In this document: positions 7,211-12,749 of the stretch, one piece after another
Position numbering within the stretch: the stretch's first letter is position 1
How the letters are laid out: each line of letters opens with the position of its first letter
IMG/VR virus record: IMGVR_UViG_3300008740_000038
Span: 1-27,112 of that record
Length of the DNA: 27,112 bases
Origin: a virus
Reading direction: 5' to 3' (one strand)
The notes under the pieces: model-generated
Told to the model about the DNA's origin: nothing
What the model saw: the letters and a program-made list of their open reading frames with translations, nothing else
The model's database searches: none
Position numbers and translations under genes: made by a program

Positions 7211-8339
7211 TGGCTATCCTTTTGGCTTTGCCATTGGTCAAATTCTCCCAACGCTCAACGATGACGTCGCAATAGCTCGCAGAAAGCTCGAGGCCATAGC
7301 ATATACGATTTAGCTGTTCTGCAACGACGATGCTGGTACCAGAGCCGAGGAACGTATCCAATACAAGGCCGCCAGTATTTGGCATGCCTCGGGCCATAAG
7401 CCATGACCACAGCTTGATAGGCTTGGGGCATGCATGATCTACATCAGGCGATGCCGTATTGCAGCTAAATGCGTCGGGCCTGCGTCCCCTGCCTTGCATC
7501 AGGTATGGGTCTTTACCGTATGCAAGGATAGGCTGCCACGAGCAAAAGCCCCACTCGCATGACGTAACCGCTCCTGGGATATGCCAACACAATGTCCAGC
7601 TTGGCTCTGGGTAGTCATACTGCCTACCAGCTCCACACGTCAGCATAACTACGTCGCATAGCTCGCGCGCCATCGGCAAGAACGAACCAATTAGCTGGCG
7701 CATGTTGCCCCGGCTATCGTCGAAATCAGCGTTGTGATTGAGATCTACCCCATAGGGCGGATCAGTTAAACATAGCTCAGCATGATCACGGTCGCCCATG
7801 GCAAACATAACGTGGTCTCTATTCGTGCTATCGCCACACAGCAGGCGATGGTCGCCAAGCTGCCACAGGTCACCGGGCTGCGTCACAGGTTTAGCTGGCG
7901 CATGCGGCACCTCGTCTTCTTCTATGTCATCTATGCCAGTTAGCTCGGATACGAGCTTATCCAGCTCTTTTTCGCTATAGCCTATAGCCTCTAACAACTC
8001 CTCGTCGTCTATGGCAAGCGCGCTCAATTGCTCGGATAAAGCGGCATCATCCCACTCAGCTAGCTCTGCTGTCCTATTGTCAGCGATAGCGTATGCGATG
8101 CGTTCACTACCCCCCAGCGCTGTGCGCACTATGTGGATGCTATCCCAGCCAAGCTCACGAGCAGCATGCAAGGTCCCATTGCCAGCGACCACCACACCGC
8201 CCTCATCTACCACAATAGGCTTTTGTTGACCGAACCTGACCAGGCTCGCCTTTATAGTCTCTATGTTCCGCTGCCCATGCTTACGCACGTTCGCAGGGTC
8301 GTTCACCAGCTCCTCAATCCGAGCCGCCATAGTCCGCAT
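7197..8339 (-). CDS. ParB-like domain fused to N4/N6 DNA methyltransferase
   Basis: From the ATG at 8339 this is a 380-residue protein with two domains. Residues ~5-95 match ParB/Srx-like nuclease domains ('NDPANVRKHGQRNIETI', 'VVAGNGTLHAARELGW', 'AYAIADNRTAELAEWD'). Residues ~155-380 are an amino-methyltransferase of beta order: catalytic 'LTDPPYG' comes first (about residue 193), then the AdoMet-binding 'LDTFLGSGTS' near the end. It would methylate adenine or cytosine amino groups in DNA, probably protecting phage DNA or marking a packaging site. It is the first gene of the leftward unit. A GTG at 8357 could add six residues, but neither start has a Shine-Dalgarno site and the promoter at 8346-8354 places the transcript start at the 8339 ATG, so I chose that. 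Confidence 0.85.
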   Translation of the reverse strand: MRTMAARIEELVNDPANVRKHGQRNIETIKASLVRFGQQKPIVVDEGGVVVAGNGTLHAARELGWDSIHIVRTALGGSERIAYAIADNRTAELAEWDDAALSEQLSALAIDDEELLEAIGYSEKELDKLVSELTGIDDIEEDEVPHAPAKPVTQPGDLWQLGDHRLLCGDSTNRDHVMFAMGDRDHAELCLTDPPYGVDLNHNADFDDSRGNMRQLIGSFLPMARELCDVVMLTCGAGRQYDYPEPSWTLCWHIPGAVTSCEWGFCSWQPILAYGKDPYLMQGRGRRPDAFSCNTASPDVDHACPKPIKLWSWLMARGMPNTGGLVLDTFLGSGTSIVVAEQLNRICYGLELSASYCDVIVERWENLTNGKAKRIANAKG

Positions 8340-8345
8340 ATCGCG

Positions 8346-8354
8346 ATGATAGCA
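8346..8354 (-). promoter_or_regulatory. Extended -10 promoter for the leftward packaging/head operon
   Basis: On the minus strand TGCTATCAT is an extended -10 element (TGn plus TATCAT, 5 of 6 matches to TATAAT). The six bases CGCGAT separate it from the ATG at 8339, so transcription should start at or next to the A of the ATG and give a leaderless mRNA. No good -35 is seen, as is usual for extended -10 promoters. The same spacing recurs at 23127-23135. Confidence 0.5.
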
Positions 8355-8387
8355 CACCCCAAAATGAGTCAGCTAAAACGAGAAATA

Positions 8388-8406
8388 GTTAAAGTAAAAC
8401 TTTAAC
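8388..8406. promoter_or_regulatory. Perfect operator-like dyad GTTAAAGT-aaa-ACTTTAAC
   Basis: Two exact 8-base arms flank a 3-base centre, giving a 19-base palindrome. Its centre lies about 58 bases upstream of the predicted leftward start at 8339, a position more typical of an activator or an upstream repressor site than of a promoter-occluding operator. Candidate binders encoded in the window are the HTH protein at 12537 and the winged-helix protein at 18304; which one is unknown. Confidence 0.6.
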
Positions 8407-8545
8407 AATCGATACAAAAGTTGGGACAGTTGGGACAAAAAAAAAGAACAACAATTTCAACCACTTAGGTCTAGTTGGGACAGTTGGGACAGCAGTTGGG
8501 ACAGGGCTAATACGGCGTAATAATTAAGGTTTTCTACTTTGCTGT

Positions 8546-8625
8546 CCCAACTATGGGATTTTTTCTAGTGCAGTAACTTTCTAAAATTTAAAAACCCCCG
8601 TACACGAAAAATTCCCATAGTTGGG
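8546..8625. repeat. Inverted repeat CCCAACTATGGGA / TCCCATAGTTGGG
   Basis: Two 13-base arms at 8546-8558 and 8613-8625 are exact inverse complements, separated by 54 bases that include an AT-rich stretch (8567-8590). Each arm contains part of the GTTGGGACA element joined to TATGGGA. The separation is the same as that between the two tandem element pairs to the left. The AT-rich centre could act as an unwinding segment. Confidence 0.6.
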
Positions 8626-8680
8626 CCACCCAGATAGAAAAGCTTAATGATAGCGCGCACATAACCCCGGCCCAACTACC

Positions 8681-8706
8681 TGTCCCAACTTTCGCTAGTT
8701 GGGACA
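8681..8706. repeat. Inverted pair of array elements, 10-bp stem with 6-base loop
   Basis: TGTCCCAACT and AGTTGGGACA are perfect arms around the loop TTCGCT. It could be a bound dyad in double-stranded DNA or a hairpin in single-stranded DNA, the latter a common form of a primosome or initiator site. There is no T-run after it, so a terminator is unlikely. Confidence 0.6.
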
Positions 8707-8768
8707 CCCACGCAATTCCGCGCACTTACACCCGTCCCAGCCTGTCCCAACTCCAAACGCCCCAGCGC

Positions 8769-8780
8769 CGCTCTAGAGCG
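8769..8780. repeat. Perfect 12-bp palindrome CGCTCTAGAGCG
   Basis: A perfect 12-base palindrome lies just to the right of the last GTTGGGACA-type element, at the boundary between the AT-rich and GC-rich halves of the control region. It may be a protein-binding site; no function can be assigned. Confidence 0.35.
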
Positions 8781-8922
8781 CCGATGGCCACCCCAGGCAT
8801 AATCTAGCGTCCGCGCCCCCAAACACGCCGCAGCGGGCCTCCTGCGCGGCCACAGGGCCACTCTACCCGCACAGACTGACCCCATACGCGCGCGCGAGGG
8901 CCAACCGCACTGCCACCTAGCC

Positions 8923-8998
8923 CAGGCACGTTTCTTGCATAGGAACCCATGTGTAGGCAAACGTAGGTGCTGGTGGGAGTAATCGTATCAGGCACGTT
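8923..8998. repeat. Direct repeat CAGGCACGTT upstream of the early promoter
   Basis: CAGGCACGTT occurs at 8923-8932 and 8989-8998, 66 bases apart and in the same orientation. The second copy ends ten bases before the -35 box at 9008. They could be regulator sites for the early promoter. The evidence is the exact repeat and its position only. Confidence 0.35.
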
Positions 8999-9007
8999 CC
9001 AACAATG

Positions 9008-9036
9008 TTGACATGTGGGCGCAGCCGCACCATATT
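9008..9036 (+). promoter_or_regulatory. Sigma70-type early promoter
   Basis: A perfect -35 box TTGACA (9008-9013) is followed after 17 bases by CATATT (9031-9036, 4 of 6 matches to TATAAT). The predicted start is near 9043, giving a leader of about 270 nt before the first gene at 9316. This is the best sigma70-like promoter seen ahead of the early operon. Confidence 0.6.
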
Positions 9037-9043
9037 GGTCCTG

Positions 9044-9297
9044 GGCGCAGAGATGCGCCGGGGGAAAATATCCCCAGCCAGCACAGAACAAGGGTTACGA
9101 CCCCAGGATCGGCGGTGCGCAACGTGCGACCCGACGAGCCAAGATCGGAGTTGTCCCTGCCCACTTTCGCAACCTTGTAACGCTAGCCGTGTTCGGCTGT
9201 CCTAGGCAGCCGACCACCAGACCTAGCGCATCAACAAAGCGGGAACGGGACCACGCCGCTTACGGCCAAGAAGGTCGCGGCCCTTGTTCTGTGTTGG
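9044..9297 (+). ncRNA. Candidate structured leader RNA closed by a 25-bp helix
   Basis: Positions 9078-9102 can pair with 9273-9297 over 25 positions: 21 Watson-Crick pairs, three G-U wobbles and one A-C mismatch. The first 17 pairs are unbroken. Inside, CGCTAG (9181-9186) pairs with CTAGCG (9223-9228) and encloses a hairpin TCGGCTG / CAGCCGA (9193-9199 / 9207-9213). A further perfect stem GGCGCA-gaga-TGCGCC (9044-9059) lies at the predicted transcript 5' end. The closing helix ends six bases before the AAAGGAG site of the first gene. The pairing is seen in the sequence; a regulatory role is inferred. Confidence 0.5.
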
Positions 9298-9315
9298 AAT
9301 TTGAAAGGAGCAAGC

Positions 9316-9579
9316 ATGCACACCAAAACCAACTCAATCCGTAACCTGCTCGCTGATGCCGCGCTTACCACGCGCGGGCGGTCCGTCCCGCATGGTCCCA
9401 ACCTGTTCGGCGATTGCGTGTGGTCCGCTGTGATCCTTGACCTTGTGCGCGAACGCAACGCCGCCACTGGCGGACACCGGTGCGACGACACCGGCCTGCC
9501 ATGGTCGGCCGAAACCCTCGCGGCCGCGGCCGGCGCCAGCCTGCCATGGGCCAGCGTCACTAGCCAGGAGCAAGCATGA
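9316..9579 (+). CDS. Hypothetical protein, first gene of the early operon
   Basis: This 87-residue protein starts MHTKTNSIRNLLADAALTT and is of no family I recognise. The start is fixed by AAAGGAG at 9303-9309, six bases before the ATG; an in-frame TTG further upstream at 9301 lies ahead of that site and is not preferred. The sequence has a short helical N-terminus, a central Cys-poor stretch with 'FGDCVWSAVILDLVRERNA' and an Ala-rich end. It is the promoter-proximal gene after the structured leader, so its translation is the one most directly exposed to that leader. Its stop overlaps the next start as ATGA. Early-operon first genes in phages are often host-takeover or regulatory proteins, but nothing in this sequence proves that. 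Confidence 0.65.
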   Translation: MHTKTNSIRNLLADAALTTRGRSVPHGPNLFGDCVWSAVILDLVRERNAATGGHRCDDTGLPWSAETLAAAAGASLPWASVTSQEQA

Positions 9580-9758
9580 AATACAAGATACTAGACACAG
9601 TCGCCACCCCTTCGCCCCAGCGCGAAGCCGAGACCCTGTCCGCATGCCTGGCGGCCGATCGCGGCGTCGGCAGCCAGGTGCTGCGAATCGACAGTCACAC
9701 ATGGGACGTCGCTGCCGACGATGGCCGCGCGATCCGTTTCACGAGCATGGGCGCGTGA
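9576..9758 (+). CDS. Small hypothetical protein
   Basis: A 60-residue acidic protein starting MKYKILDTVATPS, not recognised. It overlaps the preceding stop (ATGA) and has AGGAG at 9566-9570. The 13-base start context AGGAGCAAGCATG is identical to that of the preceding gene. The pattern of alternating strands ('SQVLRIDSHTWDVAADDGRAIRF') suggests a small beta protein. Coding status rests on the ribosome binding site and the overlap. Confidence 0.6.
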   Translation: MKYKILDTVATPSPQREAETLSACLAADRGVGSQVLRIDSHTWDVAADDGRAIRFTSMGA

Positions 9759-9765
9759 GGGATCT

Positions 9766-9975
9766 ATGCGCGAGCTGATCGAGATGTGCCGATTGAGGGA
9801 TGCCTATTTCGCCGAGTGCGAGGTACGCGCGGCGCGGCACGCGCTACGCGCGGCGCAAGAAAAGCTACGCGCGGCGCAGGCAAAGCTGCGCAGCTGTGAG
9901 CAGTGGTGCTCGCTATGCGAGCAAAAGAAGAGAGATAGCGGCGCCTACATGGCGTCGACTTGGAGGGATTCCTGA
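9766..9975 (+). CDS. Small coiled-coil protein with 21-bp heptad repeats
   Basis: A 69-residue protein starting MRELIEMCRLRDAYF; GAGGGAT at 9757-9763 selects this ATG. Residues ~20-45 are four heptads: VRAARHA, LRAAQEK, LRAAQAK, LRSCEQW. They are encoded by 21-base near-repeats in which TACGCGCGGCGC recurs at 9824, 9845 and 9866. A short parallel coiled coil is very likely. Three Cys follow in 'RSCEQWCSLCEQK', which might bind metal. The stop overlaps the next start as TGATG. No family is recognised; an oligomeric adaptor or DNA-binding accessory role is possible. Confidence 0.6.
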   Translation: MRELIEMCRLRDAYFAECEVRAARHALRAAQEKLRAAQAKLRSCEQWCSLCEQKKRDSGAYMASTWRDS

Positions 9976-11120
9976 TGAAGTACAAAATTCCAGCATATGC
10001 GCTACATAAAATTAAGAGCAAAGTCGCTCGTTACGAGCGAAAGGCGGCTCGCCTGGGCTGCGAGCCCATGGGTTTCGAAGCGAGCGAGCCCTATTTCGAG
10101 CGCGATACACACGGCAACGGCGGCATGTGGGTCGACGTGACCGTGACGGGCAAGGCGCCCAGGGTCGCTGGTTGGGCCTTTCTGGCTCGGATCGAGCATA
10201 CAAGCGAGGGAAATATCCTGTCAGCGACGGAGGGCTACACGCCGCCCCCTGGGTGGCGACAGGCAGCGCCCACATGCGACCACTGCGGCACGAGGCGCCG
10301 TCGTCGCGACACGTATGTGCTACGCAACGGCAACGAGACTAAACGTGTTGGCCGAACTTGCCTGGGTGATTTTCTCCGCGGTGAAGATCCATGGGCGGCG
10401 CTGGCCGTGTGGGCAATATGCAAGGCCATGCGCAGCTTGGGCCAGTATTGCTACGACTCGCACCGCTGCTATGAGGTGCGACAGTATTTGACGCATTGCG
10501 CCGCCGCAGTGCGCGAATATGGTTGGCACAGCCGACGATCGGGAAGCTCAACAGCCGAAGCTGCGTACGACTCGCTCCTTGACAACGCGCCGGTCACAGT
10601 CGACGACCGAAGGCTGGTCGACACGGCGCTGGACTGGCTAGACACAGCCGGCGACTCTGATTATTTGCACAATCTACGGGTCGCATGCAGCCTGCAAATA
10701 TTCGACACGAGGCACATGGGGCTGCTCGCAAGCCTGTTTGGTGCGCACAAGCGCGCCACCGAGCGCGCTAAAGAGCGCAAGCAGCGCCCAGTGTCGTCGC
10801 ATGTCGGAGTCGTGGGGGCTCGCTGGTACACGCGCCTGTCTCTCAAATCCGTGTCGACTTTCGAGACGGATTTTGGCGAGTGCCATCTGCACACGCTGGA
10901 AGACACAGCCGGCAACGTGTTCAAATGGTTCACCAGCAACGAGCTAGACGAGGATTTCGAGGGTGACTTTATGTTCACTATTAAGAAACACGACACCTGG
11001 CGTGGAAAAGCTCAGACCGTCATCACGCGCGCCCGCGTGGTCGCGAAACCACCGCGATGGCTCTGCGACAGTGGGCGCGTATACAAGACGAAAAAGGAAA
11101 AAAAGGAGATGTGCGCATGA
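9975..11120 (+). CDS. Phage zinc-finger/OB-fold-like protein, probable nucleic-acid binding
   Basis: From the ATG at 9975 (GGAGGGA eight bases upstream) this is a 381-residue protein. About residues 95-130 hold a zinc-binding unit: 'CDHCGTRRRRRDTY' with a second Cys in 'VGRTCLGDFL', a layout found in phage and plasmid proteins of unknown role. The C-terminal third (~280-365) reads like an OB-fold: 'FETDFGECHLHTLEDTAG', 'NVFKWFTSNEL', 'FMFTIKKHDTWRGKAQTV'. Middle helices contain several Cys and His. The combination suggests a single-stranded nucleic-acid binding protein used early in infection. It overlaps genes on both sides (TGATG, ATGA). The domain reading is by pattern and from memory of similar phage proteins. 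Confidence 0.7.
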   Translation: MKYKIPAYALHKIKSKVARYERKAARLGCEPMGFEASEPYFERDTHGNGGMWVDVTVTGKAPRVAGWAFLARIEHTSEGNILSATEGYTPPPGWRQAAPTCDHCGTRRRRRDTYVLRNGNETKRVGRTCLGDFLRGEDPWAALAVWAICKAMRSLGQYCYDSHRCYEVRQYLTHCAAAVREYGWHSRRSGSSTAEAAYDSLLDNAPVTVDDRRLVDTALDWLDTAGDSDYLHNLRVACSLQIFDTRHMGLLASLFGAHKRATERAKERKQRPVSSHVGVVGARWYTRLSLKSVSTFETDFGECHLHTLEDTAGNVFKWFTSNELDEDFEGDFMFTIKKHDTWRGKAQTVITRARVVAKPPRWLCDSGRVYKTKKEKKEMCA

Positions 11121-11368
11121 AATACATCGTACAAAGCGCGTCGGCGCGCGTACCAAGTCAATACGGCACATACCGCCGAGTAGCCGTCCTGCTCGTCAAG
11201 GACGGCGTCGAGCGCGCGTCTATGATCAGCGAGCGGTCACGGGACGTTCTAGAGGTGGTCCGCACGTGGGAAAATTGCAACGTCGGCATCACCAAGCGCT
11301 GCGCCTACGAGCGCGCGCGTGCTGAAGCAAGGGCCCTCGCCGCAGAGCTTAACAAGGGCACGTCATGA
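11117..11368 (+). CDS. Hypothetical protein
   Basis: An 83-residue protein starting MKYIVQSASARVPSQYG. The start is chosen by AAGGAG at 11103-11108 and by an ATGA overlap with the preceding stop; in-frame codons further upstream lie inside the previous gene. It has an N-terminal beta-hairpin-like part ('YRRVAVLLVKDG') and a basic C-terminal helix ('ERARAEARALAAELNK'). No family is recognised. It is part of the tightly coupled early operon. Confidence 0.65.
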   Translation: MKYIVQSASARVPSQYGTYRRVAVLLVKDGVERASMISERSRDVLEVVRTWENCNVGITKRCAYERARAEARALAAELNKGTS

Positions 11369-11547
11369 CCCTCATAGGCACGGCTCACTTTATAGACCGC
11401 GCTGCGGCGGTGGCATATTATGTCGCGTATGGGCTCGACCCCGCTGCGGTAGACGACAAGCTGGCACGTGGCGAAATACACCTTGGCAAGCCGCCAGCGC
11501 GTGTGGTTGCCGTTATTGATGGCCGCTATCATGTGGATGGCTCATGA
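11365..11547 (+). CDS. Small hypothetical protein
   Basis: A 60-residue protein starting MTLIGTAHFIDRAAAVAYY. It overlaps the genes on both sides by four bases (ATGA at each end). The segment 'RAAAVAYYVAYGLDPAAVDDKLARGEI' suggests a helical pair, then a strand 'RVVAVIDGRYHVDG'. I recall short phage proteins with a similar 'AVAYY..YG......V..KL..GEI..G.P' pattern, but no function is known. Both overlaps support translation. Confidence 0.65.
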   Translation: MTLIGTAHFIDRAAAVAYYVAYGLDPAAVDDKLARGEIHLGKPPARVVAVIDGRYHVDGS

Positions 11548-11729
11548 AACTTGGTGAGGCAATCAAGCTAGCTGCGAAGGCAGACGACCCTAAGTTGGCT
11601 CTAAGTTGCGCCGAGTTTATGCGCTTTAAACTTGGCCTGAGCTATTTTCATGCAGCCGAGATTGTTGAGGGGCTGGGAGTACCAATAGCAACATGGGATC
11701 AGCTTTTATATCGAGCAGAAGATGAATAG
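11544..11729 (+). CDS. Small hypothetical helical protein
   Basis: A 61-residue protein starting MKLGEAIKLAAKADDP, coupled by an ATGA overlap. It is predicted to be all helical, and the part 'YFHAAEIVEGLGVPIATWDQLLY' has a helix-turn-helix-like rhythm. There is no confident family. A small DNA-binding or adaptor role is possible, but this is only a structural impression. Confidence 0.6.
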   Translation: MKLGEAIKLAAKADDPKLALSCAEFMRFKLGLSYFHAAEIVEGLGVPIATWDQLLYRAEDE

Positions 11730-11862
11730 AGAAAAAAAGCGCTGCCACGTGTGCGAGCGCTCGTTGCCTCTGTGGAAATTTGCCCATTGGCGAGCGCAGT
11801 GCAAGCTGTGTGTGGCGCGCATAAAACGGCTAAAGTACGCCGCAAAGAAGGGTGACAAGTGA
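11722..11862 (+). CDS. 46-residue zinc-ribbon miniprotein
   Basis: A short gene starting MNREKKRCHVCERSLPL and ending KKGDK. Two CxxC pairs, 'CHVC' (residues 8-11) and 'CKLC' (27-30), sit 15 residues apart, with many Lys and Arg and a basic C-terminal helix. This is a classic single zinc-ribbon layout, as in HNH-like or recombination-adaptor miniproteins, but no HNH catalytic residues are present. It overlaps the preceding gene by eight bases and the next by four (GTGA), which fits the operon's coupling habit. Confidence 0.6.
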   Translation: MNREKKRCHVCERSLPLWKFAHWRAQCKLCVARIKRLKYAAKKGDK

Positions 11863-12329
11863 AAAAAACGAACATATATCCAACGCGCTATTGCGCGTTT
11901 GACAACCCTAACACTTGGGCTATTTTCGAGCCCACCGAGGGCGGCTTATTTCGGCATTGCCGGCCAGACGCAAGGCTGGCCCCTGTGTCGCAATTGGGGC
12001 TGCTGACCAAGTGCTTAGGAGAGGTAGCGGTGATCTACATACCGCAGCAGAACGCTCACTACCCAGATCTGACCGATGGCGGCTATGTTGAGGTTCGTGG
12101 GAAACTATCTGCGCATCCAGATGATCCGATAGGTAGGGTCAAGGGCGTCAGCGGATACGTAATATCAGGTGAATACACCGCCCCCACAGAGAGCCGCAAA
12201 CAGTGTCACCTCGAAGCAAAGGCAAAGACGGTTGCTGAGGCCATGGCCATCGCAGACGAGTGGCTGGCAAGCGTAACGAGTAACCAATCGGCAATAGCCG
12301 ATGCAAACAGAAAGAAGGAACCAAAATGA
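11859..12329 (+). CDS. Hypothetical protein
   Basis: A 156-residue protein starting with GTG (MKKTNIYPTRYC), overlapping the previous stop as GTGA, with GAAGGG about six bases upstream of the start. It has a mixed strand/helix pattern ('GLLTKCLGEVAVIYIPQQN', 'GGYVEVRGKLSAHPDDP', 'KTVAEAMAIADEWLASV') and a Lys-rich tail. No catalytic motif is visible and no family is recognised. It is followed in the next codon overlap by another small gene. Confidence 0.65.
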   Translation: MKKTNIYPTRYCAFDNPNTWAIFEPTEGGLFRHCRPDARLAPVSQLGLLTKCLGEVAVIYIPQQNAHYPDLTDGGYVEVRGKLSAHPDDPIGRVKGVSGYVISGEYTAPTESRKQCHLEAKAKTVAEAMAIADEWLASVTSNQSAIADANRKKEPK

Positions 12330-12550
12330 ATAGAGCACAAGTTGGCGCACTAGAAGACACAATAGACAGCATCGCGCTGCGCGATATAGACACGGCATTG
12401 GAGCATGCCAGGTTTTTGCCCAGCAGCTGCGACCGCGTGACGCGCGCGCTACGTCGCAAGGCTGGCCCGGATTGGGAGACGGCAAAGGCCGCGGCCGAAT
12501 TGTTGGTAGCCAAACACCGTCCCCTGGTATGGGACGATGGTTGTAGCTGA
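12326..12550 (+). CDS. Small hypothetical helical protein
   Basis: A 74-residue protein starting MNRAQVGALEDTIDS, with AGAAGGAA before the ATG and an ATGA overlap. It is helical throughout, with 'ALEHARFLPSSCDRVTRALRRKAGPDWETAKAAAEL'. No family is recognised. Its 3' end overlaps the HTH gene by 14 bases. Confidence 0.6.
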   Translation: MNRAQVGALEDTIDSIALRDIDTALEHARFLPSSCDRVTRALRRKAGPDWETAKAAAELLVAKHRPLVWDDGCS

Positions 12551-12749
12551 TACAATCCGCCGTGCCCGCAATGCGCGCGGCATGACACAAGCACGCCTGG
12601 CCGCTCTGTGCGGCTGGGCGCGCACTTACCAAGTCCGGCTAGAAACGGGTCGCATACCCAACCCGCGGGCCGACACACTAAGACGGATCGCGCAGGCACT
12701 GGGAATGTCTATGCCTGCTTTTTGGAGCTATCAAAATGTCGACGAATAG
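12537..12749 (+). CDS. XRE-family helix-turn-helix regulator
   Basis: A 70-residue single-domain DNA-binding protein. 'IRRARNARGMTQARLAALCGWARTYQVRLETGR' is a standard XRE/Cro-type HTH, with the recognition helix around 'ARTYQVRLETG', followed by 'PRADTLRRIAQALGM'. Such proteins bind short palindromic operators as dimers. It is embedded in the early operon, overlapping the genes on each side (14 bases each), so it probably acts as a feedback repressor or switch rather than as an autonomous lysogeny repressor. The 8388-8406 dyad is one candidate target in the window. The start lacks a strong ribosome binding site, so translation is likely coupled. Confidence 0.85.
   Translation: MVVADTIRRARNARGMTQARLAALCGWARTYQVRLETGRIPNPRADTLRRIAQALGMSMPAFWSYQNVDE

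Larger units (their letters stand above)
8420..8751. repeat. Iteron-like array of nine GTTGGGACA elements
   Basis: Exact copies of GTTGGGACA occur on the plus strand at 8420, 8429, 8474, 8483, 8495 and 8698, and its complement TGTCCCAAC at 8543, 8681 and 8743. Related, imperfect copies lie at 8619, 8669 and 8733. Two pairs are abutting (8420/8429 and 8474/8483) and those pairs are 54 bases apart. The copies at 8681 and 8698 form a 10-base stem with a 6-base loop. I noticed no exact copy elsewhere in the window. Such an array fits binding sites for a replication initiator or a cooperative regulator. Confidence 0.85.
8340..9315. other. Divergent control region without a convincing gene (candidate origin)
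   Basis: About 975 bases separate the leftward late and rightward early operons. The left half (8360-8640) is AT-rich, the right half GC-rich. It contains a leftward extended -10 promoter, a perfect dyad, nine exact GTTGGGACA elements, several inverted repeats, a rightward promoter and a long structured leader, all listed separately. Open frames here have no ribosome binding site and low-complexity or Cys/Arg-rich products, so I regard it as noncoding. Clustered short repeats beside an AT-rich segment and next to replication genes fit a replication origin or a genetic switch. Confidence 0.7.

Noticed and set aside
8681-8706. Rho-independent terminator
   Set aside because: The stem is strong but no T-run follows on either strand.
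8420-8751. CRISPR-like array
   Set aside because: The repeats are only 9 bases, in both orientations and with irregular spacing, and there are no cas genes.
9053-9205. Possible 50-residue Cys-rich leader peptide starting at ATG 9053
   Set aside because: No ribosome binding site precedes it, it lies inside a region that folds into stems, and the sequence is Arg/Pro/Cys-rich in the manner of a shadow frame.
9300-9560. Long minus-strand frames opposite the first early genes
   Set aside because: They are Arg/Pro/Ala-rich, lack ribosome binding sites and lie opposite genes with good ones; GC-rich shadow frames.
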